In this document: positions 17,438 to 26,516 of the stretch, one piece after another
Position numbering within the stretch: the first letter of the stretch is position 1
Layout of the letters: every line of letters begins with the position of its first letter
NCBI GenBank assembly: GCA_041602035.1
Contig: JBFIHA010000005.1
Coordinates: 113,037-177,036 of the forward strand
DNA length: 64,000 nucleotides
Reading direction: 5' to 3'
Origin: JAOTVV01 sp041602035
GTDB taxonomy: Bacteria; Gemmatimonadota; Gemmatimonadetes; Gemmatimonadales; GWC2-71-9
The notes under the pieces: model-generated
The model's input: the letters and a program-made list of their open reading frames with translations, nothing else
Told to the model about the DNA's origin: nothing
Database searches by the model: none
Translations under genes and position numbers: made by a program

Positions 17438-18601
17438 ATGAGTGAGCGGAAGAGCACACTGCTTCGTGGAGCACCCATCAGCCCGCGGCCGATTCGCGGC
17501 GACGAGTCGGTTGTCCAGTTGATGGAGAATGCGTTCCTTGCGTACAACGCGGGCCGCCTGCGCGAGGCAGCGCAACTCTTCGCGGATCGGATGCTGGAGG
17601 AGGATGTCACTGTCGCCCTGAGCTTGACCGGCGCGATGACGCCGGCAGGCGTCGGGATGTCCTGCGTGATCCCCCTCATCGAGGCCGGGTTCGTTGACTG
17701 GATCGTCTCGACTGGCGCCAATCTCTACCACGACTGCCACTTTGCGCTTGGCTACTCGATGCATCGGGGCACGCCACGCGCGGACGATGTTCTGCTACGG
17801 GAGGAAGGTGTCGTACGGATCTACGACATCTTCTTCGACTACTCCGTGCTGTTGCAGACCGATGAGTTCCTGCGCCAGGTGTCGCAGCAGGTGGAGTTCC
17901 AGCGGCGTATGGGAAGCGCCGAGTACCACTATCTCCTGGGGAAGTACGTTGGCGAGCGCGAGCGCGCTCTGGGATTGAGCCACAAATCGCTGCTGGCGAC
18001 GGCGTACGAGCACGCGCTGCCCATCTACACGTCGTCACCGGGCGATTCGTCGATTGGCATGAATGTGGCAGAGCTACAGTTGGACGGGTACAAGATCGGG
18101 TATGATGTTTCGGCTGATGTCAACGAAACCGCTGCCATCGTGCTCGATGCCAAGCGGCGAGGCGGCAAGAGCGCCGTCCTGATCATCGGCGGCGGAAGCC
18201 CCAAGAACTTCGTGCTGCAGACCGAGCCGCAGATCCAGGAAGTGCTCGGCATCGAGGAACGCGGGCACGACTACTACCTGCAGATCACCGATGCCCGCGC
18301 CGATACGGGCGGTCTCTCCGGGGCTACACCGGGTGAGGCGGTCAGTTGGGGCAAGGTCGATCCGGAGCAGCTCCCCAACTCGGTGGTCTGTTACCTCGAT
18401 GGCACCGTCGGACTGCCTCTGTTGACGGCCTATGCGCTCGCCAAGCGGAAGCCACGGGGTCCGAAACGGCTGTACGAACGTCGGGCGGAGCTGATGGAGC
18501 GGTTGCGAGCCGAATATCGGAAGGCGCGGGACTTCCGCGATGCCAGGGTGGATGGCTCGGCACTTCCCGACGTCGACGACATCGAGCTCCGCAGCTTCTG
18601 A
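17438..18601 (+). CDS. Deoxyhypusine synthase-like protein
   Basis: NAD-dependent polyamine-modifying fold, 387 residues. The stretch LIIGGGSPKNFVLQTEPQIQ aligns with the active-site lysine loop of eukaryotic deoxyhypusine synthase (GGGxxK), and LTGAMTPAGVGMS, STGANLYHDCHFALG and DARADTGGLSGATPGEAVSWG are family hallmarks. Bacteria lack eIF5A, and bacterial homologs are thought to act as homospermidine synthase or on other polyamine substrates. ATG 17438 has GGAAGGA upstream. The stop lies one base from the convergent glpD stop. Confidence 0.92.
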   Translation: MSERKSTLLRGAPISPRPIRGDESVVQLMENAFLAYNAGRLREAAQLFADRMLEEDVTVALSLTGAMTPAGVGMSCVIPLIEAGFVDWIVSTGANLYHDCHFALGYSMHRGTPRADDVLLREEGVVRIYDIFFDYSVLLQTDEFLRQVSQQVEFQRRMGSAEYHYLLGKYVGERERALGLSHKSLLATAYEHALPIYTSSPGDSSIGMNVAELQLDGYKIGYDVSADVNETAAIVLDAKRRGGKSAVLIIGGGSPKNFVLQTEPQIQEVLGIEERGHDYYLQITDARADTGGLSGATPGEAVSWGKVDPEQLPNSVVCYLDGTVGLPLLTAYALAKRKPRGPKRLYERRAELMERLRAEYRKARDFRDARVDGSALPDVDDIELRSF

Positions 18602-18602
18602 C

Positions 18603-20270
18603 TCAGTCGACGACCCCCGTGATTTCCTGGCGGAAGGCGACGCTGCGGTCGACCTCGTAGCGATAGGCGGCCAACTCGGCGTCACGCCGGGCCTCATCCC
18701 ACCCCATTTCGCGTACAGCCAAGTCGGCGATGGTCGGCGTGACCTCGAGCACTGCCTCGGGGGCGGCATAGAAGAGGTGTGTCCGTCGGATCAGGAGATC
18801 CGACAGCGTGATGGCCATCTCGCGCCGCATGGCATGGAGGAGCTCTGCCCACAGCGTTGTGTGTCCAGGCACCACGGGCTCGTTCAGCTTGGGGTCCGAC
18901 TGGGCCAACCGTGCGACCGCCGGTGCTTCACTCCCGTAGGTGTGAGCGAGGTGGCGGGCGACCGGCTCCGGGAACCCCTCGGTCATGGCGGCGGTCGCCA
19001 CCACGTCGAGGTCGCGCGCTTCGCCGCCCGGCAGAGGTTCTCGGTCAGTTGGCGCCCGTGAGGGAACGGCCCTCCCATCCCGTTCGTGCAGGCACCGAGC
19101 GACCCGATCAACCATCTCGGCGGCCATGCTCCGGTAGGTGGTGAGCTTCCCTCCGATGATCGACAGGAGTCCGTTGTCACTCTCGATCACCACATGCTCT
19201 CGTGACACGGCCGCCGGATCGTCGGTCTCGTCCTGGCGTACCAGTGGACGGACGCCGGCCCACGTCGCCAGGACATCCTCCGGTCCGAGGCGTGCGTCCG
19301 GAAACAGTGCATTGGCCGATCGAAGGACGTAGACGACGTCCTCACCGCTGGCGCGTACCTCGCCGAGGCTGGCATCGAGTTCCGATTCCGTGGTCCCGAT
19401 ATAGGTGAGCTCTCCCCACGGGACGATGAACATGACCCGCCCGTCGATGGGGGAGATGAACGTGATGGCTTCGTGATTGCCGAGTGCTCGTCTCGACACC
19501 ACGATGTGGACCCCCTTGGTGCAGCGCAGTGCTGGCTCGCCACCACTCGGCAGGCGAACCTCATCCGACCACGGGCCGGCAGCGTTCACCACCACGCGGG
19601 CCCGCACGAGCCTCGTCGTATCGGTCACCAGATCCGTCACCCAGGCGCCTCCCACCTGCCCGCCCGCCAATTCCAGGCGCTCTGCCCGGGCGTAGTTGGC
19701 GACGATGGCGCGGTGGCGATGGGCATCTCGGAGGTTGGCCAGGGTGAGACGGGCGTCGTCGCATTGGGCGTCGAAATACCGAGCGCCACCCTTGAGCCCC
19801 CTGGGCCGAAGGCCCGGCTCTGCCTGGAGCAAGGCTCGCTTGCTCAGCATTCGATGGAGACGCACATTCCTGAGTAGAGCTAACAGATCGTACAGCAGGA
19901 GTCCGGCCTCGAGTTTCCACATCGACAGCCGGCTTCCTTCGTGGATCGGGAACAGAAACGATCGTGGCCAGACGAGATGGGGTGCGATCCGAAGCAACGT
20001 TCGCCGCTCGCGGCAGGCCTCGAAGACCAGCTTCCAGTGCCGGTGCTCCAAGTACCGGAGTCCGCCGTGCACCAGGCGGGAGCTGCGGGAGCTCGTACCG
20101 GCGGCGAAGTCCCCCATCTCGACGAGGACCGTGCGGATACCACGCATCGCGGCATCTCGGGCAATGCCAGCGCCGGTGATCCCGCCACCGATAATGAGCA
20201 GGTCGACGGGTTCGGCGGCCATGGCCTCGAGGTTGGCGGCGCGAGCCAGGTAGGAAAAAGGAGCGTCCAT
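18603..20270 (-). CDS. glpD: GlpD, aerobic glycerol-3-phosphate dehydrogenase
   Basis: FAD enzyme oxidising sn-glycerol-3-phosphate to DHAP and passing electrons to quinone. 555 residues. FAD-binding LLIIGGGITGAGIARDAA near residue 24-41, the GTSSRSSRLVHGGLRYL signature, VVNAAGPWSDEV, and the C-terminal DAO_C domain with GGKLTTYRSMAAEMVD before it. The ATG at 20270 retains the family's conserved RAANLEAM lead; an internal ATG at 20222 is the alternative. The start codon is only 3 bp from the divergent methyltransferase start. Confidence 0.95.
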   Translation of the reverse strand: MDAPFSYLARAANLEAMAAEPVDLLIIGGGITGAGIARDAAMRGIRTVLVEMGDFAAGTSSRSSRLVHGGLRYLEHRHWKLVFEACRERRTLLRIAPHLVWPRSFLFPIHEGSRLSMWKLEAGLLLYDLLALLRNVRLHRMLSKRALLQAEPGLRPRGLKGGARYFDAQCDDARLTLANLRDAHRHRAIVANYARAERLELAGGQVGGAWVTDLVTDTTRLVRARVVVNAAGPWSDEVRLPSGGEPALRCTKGVHIVVSRRALGNHEAITFISPIDGRVMFIVPWGELTYIGTTESELDASLGEVRASGEDVVYVLRSANALFPDARLGPEDVLATWAGVRPLVRQDETDDPAAVSREHVVIESDNGLLSIIGGKLTTYRSMAAEMVDRVARCLHERDGRAVPSRAPTDREPLPGGEARDLDVVATAAMTEGFPEPVARHLAHTYGSEAPAVARLAQSDPKLNEPVVPGHTTLWAELLHAMRREMAITLSDLLIRRTHLFYAAPEAVLEVTPTIADLAVREMGWDEARRDAELAAYRYEVDRSVAFRQEITGVVD

Positions 20271-20273
20271 TCA

Positions 20274-20816
20274 GTGTCGGCTGCCGGCGGTCGCAGTGTT
20301 CTCAGCACCTGGTTCCAGTGGCACGCGCGCCTGATCGAGCCCGACATGCGCGTGCTCGACTTGGCGTGTGGTGAGGGACTCCACGCCATCGCGGCGGCGA
20401 AGCGGGGCGCGAAGGTGGTGGCCATCGACAACGATCCGACTCGGCTTGAGCACGCACAACAGACGGCGCAGAAGGCGAAGGTCGCCGTCGACTTCGTGCA
20501 GGCGGACCTGTCTCGCGAGCCCGTCCCCGACGGCCCCTACGACATCGTGTTGCAGTTCGACTATCTGGATCGCCGTCGCCTGCCGGAGTTCCTCGCCGTG
20601 GTCGAGCCCGGCGGCTACTTCCTGGCGGAGACCTTCCTGGAGCAGCAACGGGAGTTGGGCTGGGGGCCAACCTCGGATGAGCACCTCCTGAAGACGGGCG
20701 AACTGTGGACCTTACTTGGGCCGTTCGAGATCGTCCTCGCCCGCGAAGTCCTGGAGATCCTAGACGGGCGCACGAAGGCCGTCGCGAGCATTCTGGCCCG
20801 CCGGCCGCCCGAATGA
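20274..20816 (+). CDS. Class I SAM-dependent methyltransferase
   Basis: 180 residues with the SAM-binding motif I VLDLACGEGLHAIAAAKRG, motif II VVAIDNDP and motif IV DIVLQFDYLDR. The pattern resembles the TehB/small-methyltransferase group; the substrate cannot be read. GTG 20274, preceded by a purine-rich AGGAAAAAGGAG, gives the expected lead helix before motif I. The next ATG (20346) is directly at motif I and too late. Divergent from glpD with start codons 3 bp apart. Confidence 0.85.
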   Translation: MSAAGGRSVLSTWFQWHARLIEPDMRVLDLACGEGLHAIAAAKRGAKVVAIDNDPTRLEHAQQTAQKAKVAVDFVQADLSREPVPDGPYDIVLQFDYLDRRRLPEFLAVVEPGGYFLAETFLEQQRELGWGPTSDEHLLKTGELWTLLGPFEIVLAREVLEILDGRTKAVASILARRPPE

Positions 20817-20906
20817 TGCGCAGGGCGTACAGGCTGCCACAAGAGTCGTAGAACGTCGAGCATCCCGCTGGCCCGCGTTCTTCCCGCTCAGTAGCTTTCC
20901 GTCATC

Positions 20907-22202
20907 ATGTCGCAGATATCGAACGGGCGTCGGGTTGCCGTGGTGGCGGGGTGCCGTTCACCCTTCAGTCGGGCCGGGACCGATCTCAAGGACGTGTCGG
21001 CCGTCGATCTCGCGCGTCACACGGTCGTCGAGTTGGTGCACCGAGCCGGCCTCCGCGGCTCTGAGGTCGACGAGATCTATTTCGGCCAGGTGGTCGCGAG
21101 TCCGTTGGTGCCGAATATCGCCCGGGAGGTCAGTCTCCTGCCGCAGTTCCCGGCCAGCATTCCGGCTGCCTCCGTGAATCGCGCATGTGCGTCGTCGAAC
21201 AGCGCCATTGTCCTGGGCCACGACCAGATCCGACTCGGTCACGCAGATGTCGTGATTGCGGGTGGTGCGGAGAATCTCTCCGACGTACCCATCCTGCACT
21301 CGAAGCGCTTCTCCGAGATCCTCGTCGGGCTGTCCAAGGCCAAGAACGTCAACGAGCGACTGCGGCTTCTGTCGGGCTTTCGCCCCAAGGATCTCGTGCC
21401 AGTGAGTCCGGCCATTGCTGAGCCGTCCACCGGCGAGTCGATGGGGGAATCCGCTGAGAAGATGGCGAAGCTGAACGGGATCGGCCGACAGGCGCAGGAC
21501 GAGTTCGCGGTGCGGAGCCACCGCCTTGCCCACAGCGGGGCGGAGGACGGGCGCCTGGCGGCGGAGATTGCCCCGCTGTTTCTCGATGGGCAGCCCGAGC
21601 CCATCACGCGCGACAACGGCGTACGGCCGGATACGAGCGTCGAGCAGGTCGCGAAGTTGAAACCAGTGTTCGACCGGCGATACGGCACGGTGACGGCCGC
21701 TAACAGCTCACCCCTGACCGACGGCGCAGCGGCAGTCGTGCTGATGGCCGAGGAGACGGCGAGCGCGCTCGGCTACGAGCCGCTCGCCTCCATCCGGTCG
21801 TACGCCGTGGCCGCGCTCGACCCGGGCGACCAACTCCTCATGGGTCCGGCCTACGCCGTGCCGAGGGCCCTCGAGCGCGCGGGGATCGCATGGACGGATC
21901 TCGGACTCGTGGAGATGCACGAGGCGTTTGCCGCTCAGGTGTTGTCCAACATCCAGGCATTGGAATCGAAACGGTGGGCGGTTGAGCAGCTCGGCAGATC
22001 CGAAGCCGTCGGCGTGGTGAACCGGGACACGCTCAACGTCATGGGCGGGTCCATCGCGCTCGGGCATCCCTTCGGGGCGACGGGCGCTCGGATCACGCTG
22101 ACGCTCGCAAACGAGATGCAGCGCCGGGATGTTCAGTTCGGACTCATTTCGGTATGCGCGCAGGGCGGGATGGGGTTCGCGATGGTGCTGGAGCGTCGAT
22201 GA
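20907..22202 (+). CDS. FadI-type acetyl-CoA acyltransferase (thiolase)
   Basis: Last step of fatty acid beta-oxidation. 431 residues with the acyl-accepting Cys94 in NRACASSNSA, the catalytic His in ALGHPFGATGAR and the second Cys in CAQGGMGFAMVLER. The insertion with lysines around KRFSEILVGLSKAKN gives the FadI/trifunctional-protein-beta character rather than FadA. ATGA overlap with the multifunctional fadJ-like gene, as expected for a beta-oxidation complex. Confidence 0.93.
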   Translation: MSQISNGRRVAVVAGCRSPFSRAGTDLKDVSAVDLARHTVVELVHRAGLRGSEVDEIYFGQVVASPLVPNIAREVSLLPQFPASIPAASVNRACASSNSAIVLGHDQIRLGHADVVIAGGAENLSDVPILHSKRFSEILVGLSKAKNVNERLRLLSGFRPKDLVPVSPAIAEPSTGESMGESAEKMAKLNGIGRQAQDEFAVRSHRLAHSGAEDGRLAAEIAPLFLDGQPEPITRDNGVRPDTSVEQVAKLKPVFDRRYGTVTAANSSPLTDGAAAVVLMAEETASALGYEPLASIRSYAVAALDPGDQLLMGPAYAVPRALERAGIAWTDLGLVEMHEAFAAQVLSNIQALESKRWAVEQLGRSEAVGVVNRDTLNVMGGSIALGHPFGATGARITLTLANEMQRRDVQFGLISVCAQGGMGFAMVLERR

Positions 22203-24328
22203 CGGCGGCGCTCAAGGCTCGGGTCGAACGAGGCATCGCGTGGCTTGAGCTCGACCTCCCCGACGAGCCGGTGAACAAGATTACGCGCGACGTGCGGGAC
22301 GAGTTCGAGCGCGTGCTGCACCGACTCTCGTCGGATCCCGACGTGCGTGCCGGGATCTTGATCTCCCGAAAAGCGGGCTCGTTCATTGCCGGCGCGGATA
22401 TCGACGAGTTCGGGGCCCTCGGATCTCGCGACGAGGCGCACGCGCTCGTGCGGTCGGGGCAGGCGCTAGTGACCCGTCTGGCTACACTCGGCAAGCCGGT
22501 GGTGGCGGCAATCAACGGCGCATGCCTCGGCGGCGGGCTGGAGACGGCCCTTGCCTGCACGTACCGCATTGCGGCTGACGATCCCAAGACCGTCATCGGG
22601 CTTCCCGAGGTTCAGCTTGGCATCCTGCCGGCGGCCGGTGGTTGCCAGCGTCTCCCGCGGCTGATCGGGGTCCGGGCAGCGCTCGACATGATTCTGGCCG
22701 GCAAGCAGGTGCCTGCCAAGCGCGCGCACCGACTCGGGATCGTCGACGAGCTCGTGCACCCGGCAATCCTCGACCGGGTTGCCGAGGAGGCAGCTGCGAG
22801 ACTGGCCTCAGGGTGGGACCCAACACGGCGCCGGAGCGGACTGGGGGACCTCGCACTCGATGACAACCCCGTGGGTCGCCGATTGGTGTTCTCGTCCGCT
22901 CGGAAGCAGGTCCTCAAGAAGACTGGCGGGCACTATCCCGCTCCACTCGCCGCGCTACAGGCAGTGGAGCACGGAATGAAGCACGGCGTGGAGGCGGGAC
23001 TCGATCTCGAGGCCACGCTATTCGCCGAGTTGGCGGTGAGCCCCGTCTCCCGCAACCTCGTGAGGATCTTCTTCGCCACCACGGCGCTGAAGAAGGATTG
23101 GGGCCTACCGGGCGACGCACCGGCACCGCGTTCGGTGGCCAGTCTCGGCATCGTCGGTGCCGGTTTCATGGGTGCCTCGATCGGTGCGGTGGCGGCGATG
23201 AAGGCAGATGCCAGCGTGCGGTTCAAGGACCGCGACCTGACCAGTGTGGGTCGGGGCCTGGTCGTTGCCCGCCGACTGCTGGGTGAGCAGCGGGAGCGTG
23301 GCCGGCTGAGCAGGTTCGAACACCGTCGTCTGCACCGCCTCCTCTCGGGCAGTGCGGGGTGGGAAGGGTTCGGTCGCGCCGATCTCGTGATCGAGGCGGT
23401 CTTCGAAGACCTCGAGCTCAAGCGACAGATCTTTGCCGAGCTCGAGACCCAGGTCGACGATACCTGTGTGCTGGCATCCAACACCAGCACCATTCCCATC
23501 ACCCAAATCGCCGACGGGCTCCAACGCCCCGATCGGATGCTGGGCATGCATTTCTTCTCACCCGTCGAGAAGATGCCCCTTCTCGAGGTGATCGTCACAG
23601 AGGACACGGCGTCGTCCGCAACGGTCACGGCGGTGGCATTCGGCCGCAGGATGGGCAAGACGGTGATTGTGGTGAGGGACAGTCCGGGATTCTGGGTAAA
23701 TCGTCTCCTCGCTCCGTACCTCAATGAAGCTGGGCAGCTGCTGCAGGAGGGCGTTGCCGTCGAGACGATCGACAAGACGATGATGAAGTACGGATTCCCG
23801 GTCGGGCCGATCACCCTCCTCGACGAGGTCGGACTCGATGTGGCACTCAAGGCCTCGACCGTGATGCACGCGGCCTATGGAGACCGGATGACGCCGCCGG
23901 GGGGTCTGCAGCGTCTGACTGAGGACGGCCGACTGGGTCGGAAGAGCCAGCGGGGGTTCTTCCGCTACGAGGATGGGAAGCGCCGCGACGTCGACATGGC
24001 CGCGTACGAGATCATCGGGGCGCACCCGGATCCGCAGGTGCCGCGAGACGACGTGCAGCCGCGTCTCGTTTACATCATGCTGAACGAGGCCGTCCGGGCG
24101 CTCGATGAAGGGGTGGTCCGCAGCGCCCGCGACGGTGATATCGGTGCTGTCTTTGGCATCGGATTCCCGGCATTTCGCGGTGGTCCACTCCGATACCTCG
24201 AGGAAGTCGGCTTGGCACAGGCCGTTGCGACACTCGAGACGCTGGCGCAGCAGTACGGTGAGCGTTTCGTCCCGTGCCCTCGGCTTGTCGCCATGGCACG
24301 TGCTGGCGAGGTCTTCCATCCGCAATGA
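22199..24328 (+). CDS. FadJ-type enoyl-CoA hydratase / 3-hydroxyacyl-CoA dehydrogenase
   Basis: Multifunctional alpha subunit of beta-oxidation, 709 residues. N-terminal crotonase domain (about 1-190) with oxyanion-hole stretch SFIAGADIDEFG, and the glutamates in NGACLGGGLETALAC and GLPEVQLGILPAAGG; then NAD-binding GIVGAGFMGASIG at about residue 317, HFFSPVEKMPLLEVI, and two C-terminal HCDH domains (PVGPITLLDEVGLDV; GIGFPAFRGGPLRY). ATG 22199 overlaps the thiolase stop; an upstream in-frame start is inside that gene. Confidence 0.94.
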   Translation: MTAALKARVERGIAWLELDLPDEPVNKITRDVRDEFERVLHRLSSDPDVRAGILISRKAGSFIAGADIDEFGALGSRDEAHALVRSGQALVTRLATLGKPVVAAINGACLGGGLETALACTYRIAADDPKTVIGLPEVQLGILPAAGGCQRLPRLIGVRAALDMILAGKQVPAKRAHRLGIVDELVHPAILDRVAEEAAARLASGWDPTRRRSGLGDLALDDNPVGRRLVFSSARKQVLKKTGGHYPAPLAALQAVEHGMKHGVEAGLDLEATLFAELAVSPVSRNLVRIFFATTALKKDWGLPGDAPAPRSVASLGIVGAGFMGASIGAVAAMKADASVRFKDRDLTSVGRGLVVARRLLGEQRERGRLSRFEHRRLHRLLSGSAGWEGFGRADLVIEAVFEDLELKRQIFAELETQVDDTCVLASNTSTIPITQIADGLQRPDRMLGMHFFSPVEKMPLLEVIVTEDTASSATVTAVAFGRRMGKTVIVVRDSPGFWVNRLLAPYLNEAGQLLQEGVAVETIDKTMMKYGFPVGPITLLDEVGLDVALKASTVMHAAYGDRMTPPGGLQRLTEDGRLGRKSQRGFFRYEDGKRRDVDMAAYEIIGAHPDPQVPRDDVQPRLVYIMLNEAVRALDEGVVRSARDGDIGAVFGIGFPAFRGGPLRYLEEVGLAQAVATLETLAQQYGERFVPCPRLVAMARAGEVFHPQ

Positions 24329-24343
24329 TCCCCACACCATCCA

Positions 24344-25276
24344 ATGCTCCGTAGCACGTTTCTCTGGCTGAGCGAGCGCCGAGGTGTCTTCGACTTCCTC
24401 AAGCGCAACAGCATTGCCCGTCGAGTCGCCACGCGATTCGTCGCCGGCGAGACGCTCGACAGCGCCATCGACGTGGGCCGCACGCTCAATGCCCGCAACA
24501 TCACGGTGAGCCTCGACCTGTTGGGCGAGAGCGTGTCATCGCCCGAGGAAACGCACGTGGCGCGGGATGCGATCAGCCAGACCCTCGACGCCATTGCGGA
24601 ATCACGGATCGACGGGAACGTGTCGGTGAAACTGACGCAGCTCGGTCTCGACGTTGACCCGGAACTCTGTGCGGACAACATGCGAGCGATCCTGAGCCGC
24701 GCTCGCGAGTCGAACATCTTTGTCCGCATGGACATGGAAGGGTCGCCCTACACGGAGGGCACGCTGCGACTGTTTCACGATGTCCTGAACCCCGAATACG
24801 GTGAGCTCACGGGGGTCGTCATTCAGAGCTACCTGCGCCGGTCGGAGAAGGACGTCGATGCCCTCATTGCCGCGAAGGCGAGGGTGCGCTTGTGCAAAGG
24901 AGCCTATGCGGAACCACCGGAGATCGCCTTCCAAGGGCAGACGGAGGTCAGGGCCTCGTTTTCACGGCTCATGCGGAAGCTGCTCGAGCATGGGAACTAT
25001 CCCGGGGTCGCGACCCACGATGAGGTCCTGATCGACGAAACCGTGGCCTTCGCCAAGGCCCGCGGCATTGACGCCGACCGGTTCGAGTTCCAGATGCTAT
25101 ACGGTGTGCGACGCGATCTCCAGGAGTCGCTACGCGGGCAGGGATACAACATGCGGGTGTACGTTCCCTTCGGGACACACTGGTACCCGTATCTCATGCG
25201 ACGTCTCGCTGAGCGGCCGGCCAACTTTGGCTTCATGGTCGGGAGCATCGCGAAGGAGACGTTCCGCCGTCGGTGA
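24344..25276 (+). CDS. Proline dehydrogenase
   Basis: FAD enzyme converting proline to pyrroline-5-carboxylate. The 310-residue monofunctional form has a TIM-barrel with VSVKLTQLG, VRMDMEGSPYTEGTL, RVRLCKGAYAEPPEIAF and VATHDEVLIDE, and the C-terminal substrate-binding FGTHWYPYLMRRLAERPAN. No P5C dehydrogenase domain is fused and no putA partner is adjacent. Starts 15 bp after the fadJ-like gene, so possibly the third gene of a catabolic operon. Confidence 0.93.
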   Translation: MLRSTFLWLSERRGVFDFLKRNSIARRVATRFVAGETLDSAIDVGRTLNARNITVSLDLLGESVSSPEETHVARDAISQTLDAIAESRIDGNVSVKLTQLGLDVDPELCADNMRAILSRARESNIFVRMDMEGSPYTEGTLRLFHDVLNPEYGELTGVVIQSYLRRSEKDVDALIAAKARVRLCKGAYAEPPEIAFQGQTEVRASFSRLMRKLLEHGNYPGVATHDEVLIDETVAFAKARGIDADRFEFQMLYGVRRDLQESLRGQGYNMRVYVPFGTHWYPYLMRRLAERPANFGFMVGSIAKETFRRR

Positions 25277-25593
25277 ACGACGACACGACCCTTGGTGGCT
25301 ACCAGGACGTGCACGATCGTCCACCGGCCTTTGAAGGCCCGGACGGCCGGGCCTATTCCGTGGCGGTGTACGTGGACGACGCGCCCGATGCCGGCGGGCA
25401 ATTCGGCGCGGCGCTGCTGTTCGTCCAGTGGTCGGTCGAAGGCGACAGGGTTGTGAGTCATTTGGAGAGCCCGTATCTCGCCTATGCCGACACGCCTAAG
25501 CGGGCCGAAGCCGACCTGCGGCACCTCTCCCTCGTTGAGGTGAAACGTCATCTCGACGCTGCGGTCGCGGCTGCCGGGCCACCGAGCTGGTAG
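25273..25593 (+). CDS. Uncharacterised 106-residue protein
   Basis: No named family recognised. The product is acidic, with a compact beta-rich core (YSVAVYVDDAP, GAALLFVQWSVEGDRVVSHL) and a C-terminal helix (LSLVEVKRHLDAAVAAAG). GTG 25273 overlaps the proline dehydrogenase stop and the gene's own stop overlaps the rsgA start, so it is very likely translated as part of this run of genes. Confidence 0.75.
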   Translation: MNDDTTLGGYQDVHDRPPAFEGPDGRAYSVAVYVDDAPDAGGQFGAALLFVQWSVEGDRVVSHLESPYLAYADTPKRAEADLRHLSLVEVKRHLDAAVAAAGPPSW

Positions 25594-26516
25594 TGGTCGC
25601 CGAAGCGATCGTGCTGTCCAAGACGGGCGGCCGCTATGTGATCCGGGTCGACGAGCATACGATGGAGGCCAGCCTGCGCGGTCGTCTCAAGCAAACGCAA
25701 CAGCCTCGGGTGCTGGTCGGCGACGTCGTGACCATTCGCTCGCATGGCGACGGATCGGTCACTATCGAAGATCGACGGCCACGGCGGTCCGTGCTCAAAC
25801 GACGCACCCCAGGGCGGTCGCGCGGCGTGCGGCCCGTGGCTGCCAATGTCGACCAGGTGGTGGTTGTGGGAGCGGCGGACCGTCCGGCATGGGATCCACA
25901 CTTGATCGACCGATTCGTGGCGGTGGCCGCGGCGAATCACCTACCCGTCGTGGTGGTCGTGAACAAAGGCGATCTGGTCGAGGATTGCTCGACGATCGCC
26001 GCCCCGTACCGAGAGGCGGGCTATCCCGTGGTCCTGACGAGTGTCCCCAACCGGTTAGGGCTGTCCGAACTCGGAGGGTATCTAGAAGAGCAGGTCTCGC
26101 TGTTCACCGGCCCGACCGGCGTGGGAAAGTCGAGTCTGTTGAATGCACTCCAACCGGGGCTGCGGCTGCGAACTCGTCCGGTGAGCACGCGCTCGCAGGG
26201 CGGCAGGCATACGACGGTGGCTGCCGAGATGCACCCGTTCGGCACAAAGGGCTTTGTGGTGGATACGCCAGGACTCCGTGACATCGGTCTCTGGGGCCTG
26301 GACCCCCAGGAAGTCGAGGCTGCCTTCCCCGAGATTCGACGACGTGCGCCGGGGTGCCGGTTCGATGACTGCCGCCATGTCCGCGAGCCGGGCTGCGCGG
26401 TCGCGTCCGCCGCGGCCGAGGGCGTCCTACCGGAGAGCCGGCTCGCGTCCTACCGGCAACTACTGGAGGAGGCGACGCAAGCGGCCCGTCCATGGTCGCA
26501 GGGGCGACCGCGCTGA
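25593..26516 (+). CDS. rsgA: RsgA, small-ribosomal-subunit assembly GTPase
   Basis: Circularly permuted GTPase that checks 30S maturation. 307 residues: N-terminal OB fold; then G4 (VVVNKGD) before G1 (GPTGVGKSS), G2 (GGRHTT) and G3 (DTPG); then the zinc knuckle CRFDDCRHVREPGC. This order is diagnostic. GTG 25593 overlaps the upstream TAG (TAGTG). Confidence 0.96.
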   Translation: MVAEAIVLSKTGGRYVIRVDEHTMEASLRGRLKQTQQPRVLVGDVVTIRSHGDGSVTIEDRRPRRSVLKRRTPGRSRGVRPVAANVDQVVVVGAADRPAWDPHLIDRFVAVAAANHLPVVVVVNKGDLVEDCSTIAAPYREAGYPVVLTSVPNRLGLSELGGYLEEQVSLFTGPTGVGKSSLLNALQPGLRLRTRPVSTRSQGGRHTTVAAEMHPFGTKGFVVDTPGLRDIGLWGLDPQEVEAAFPEIRRRAPGCRFDDCRHVREPGCAVASAAAEGVLPESRLASYRQLLEEATQAARPWSQGRPR

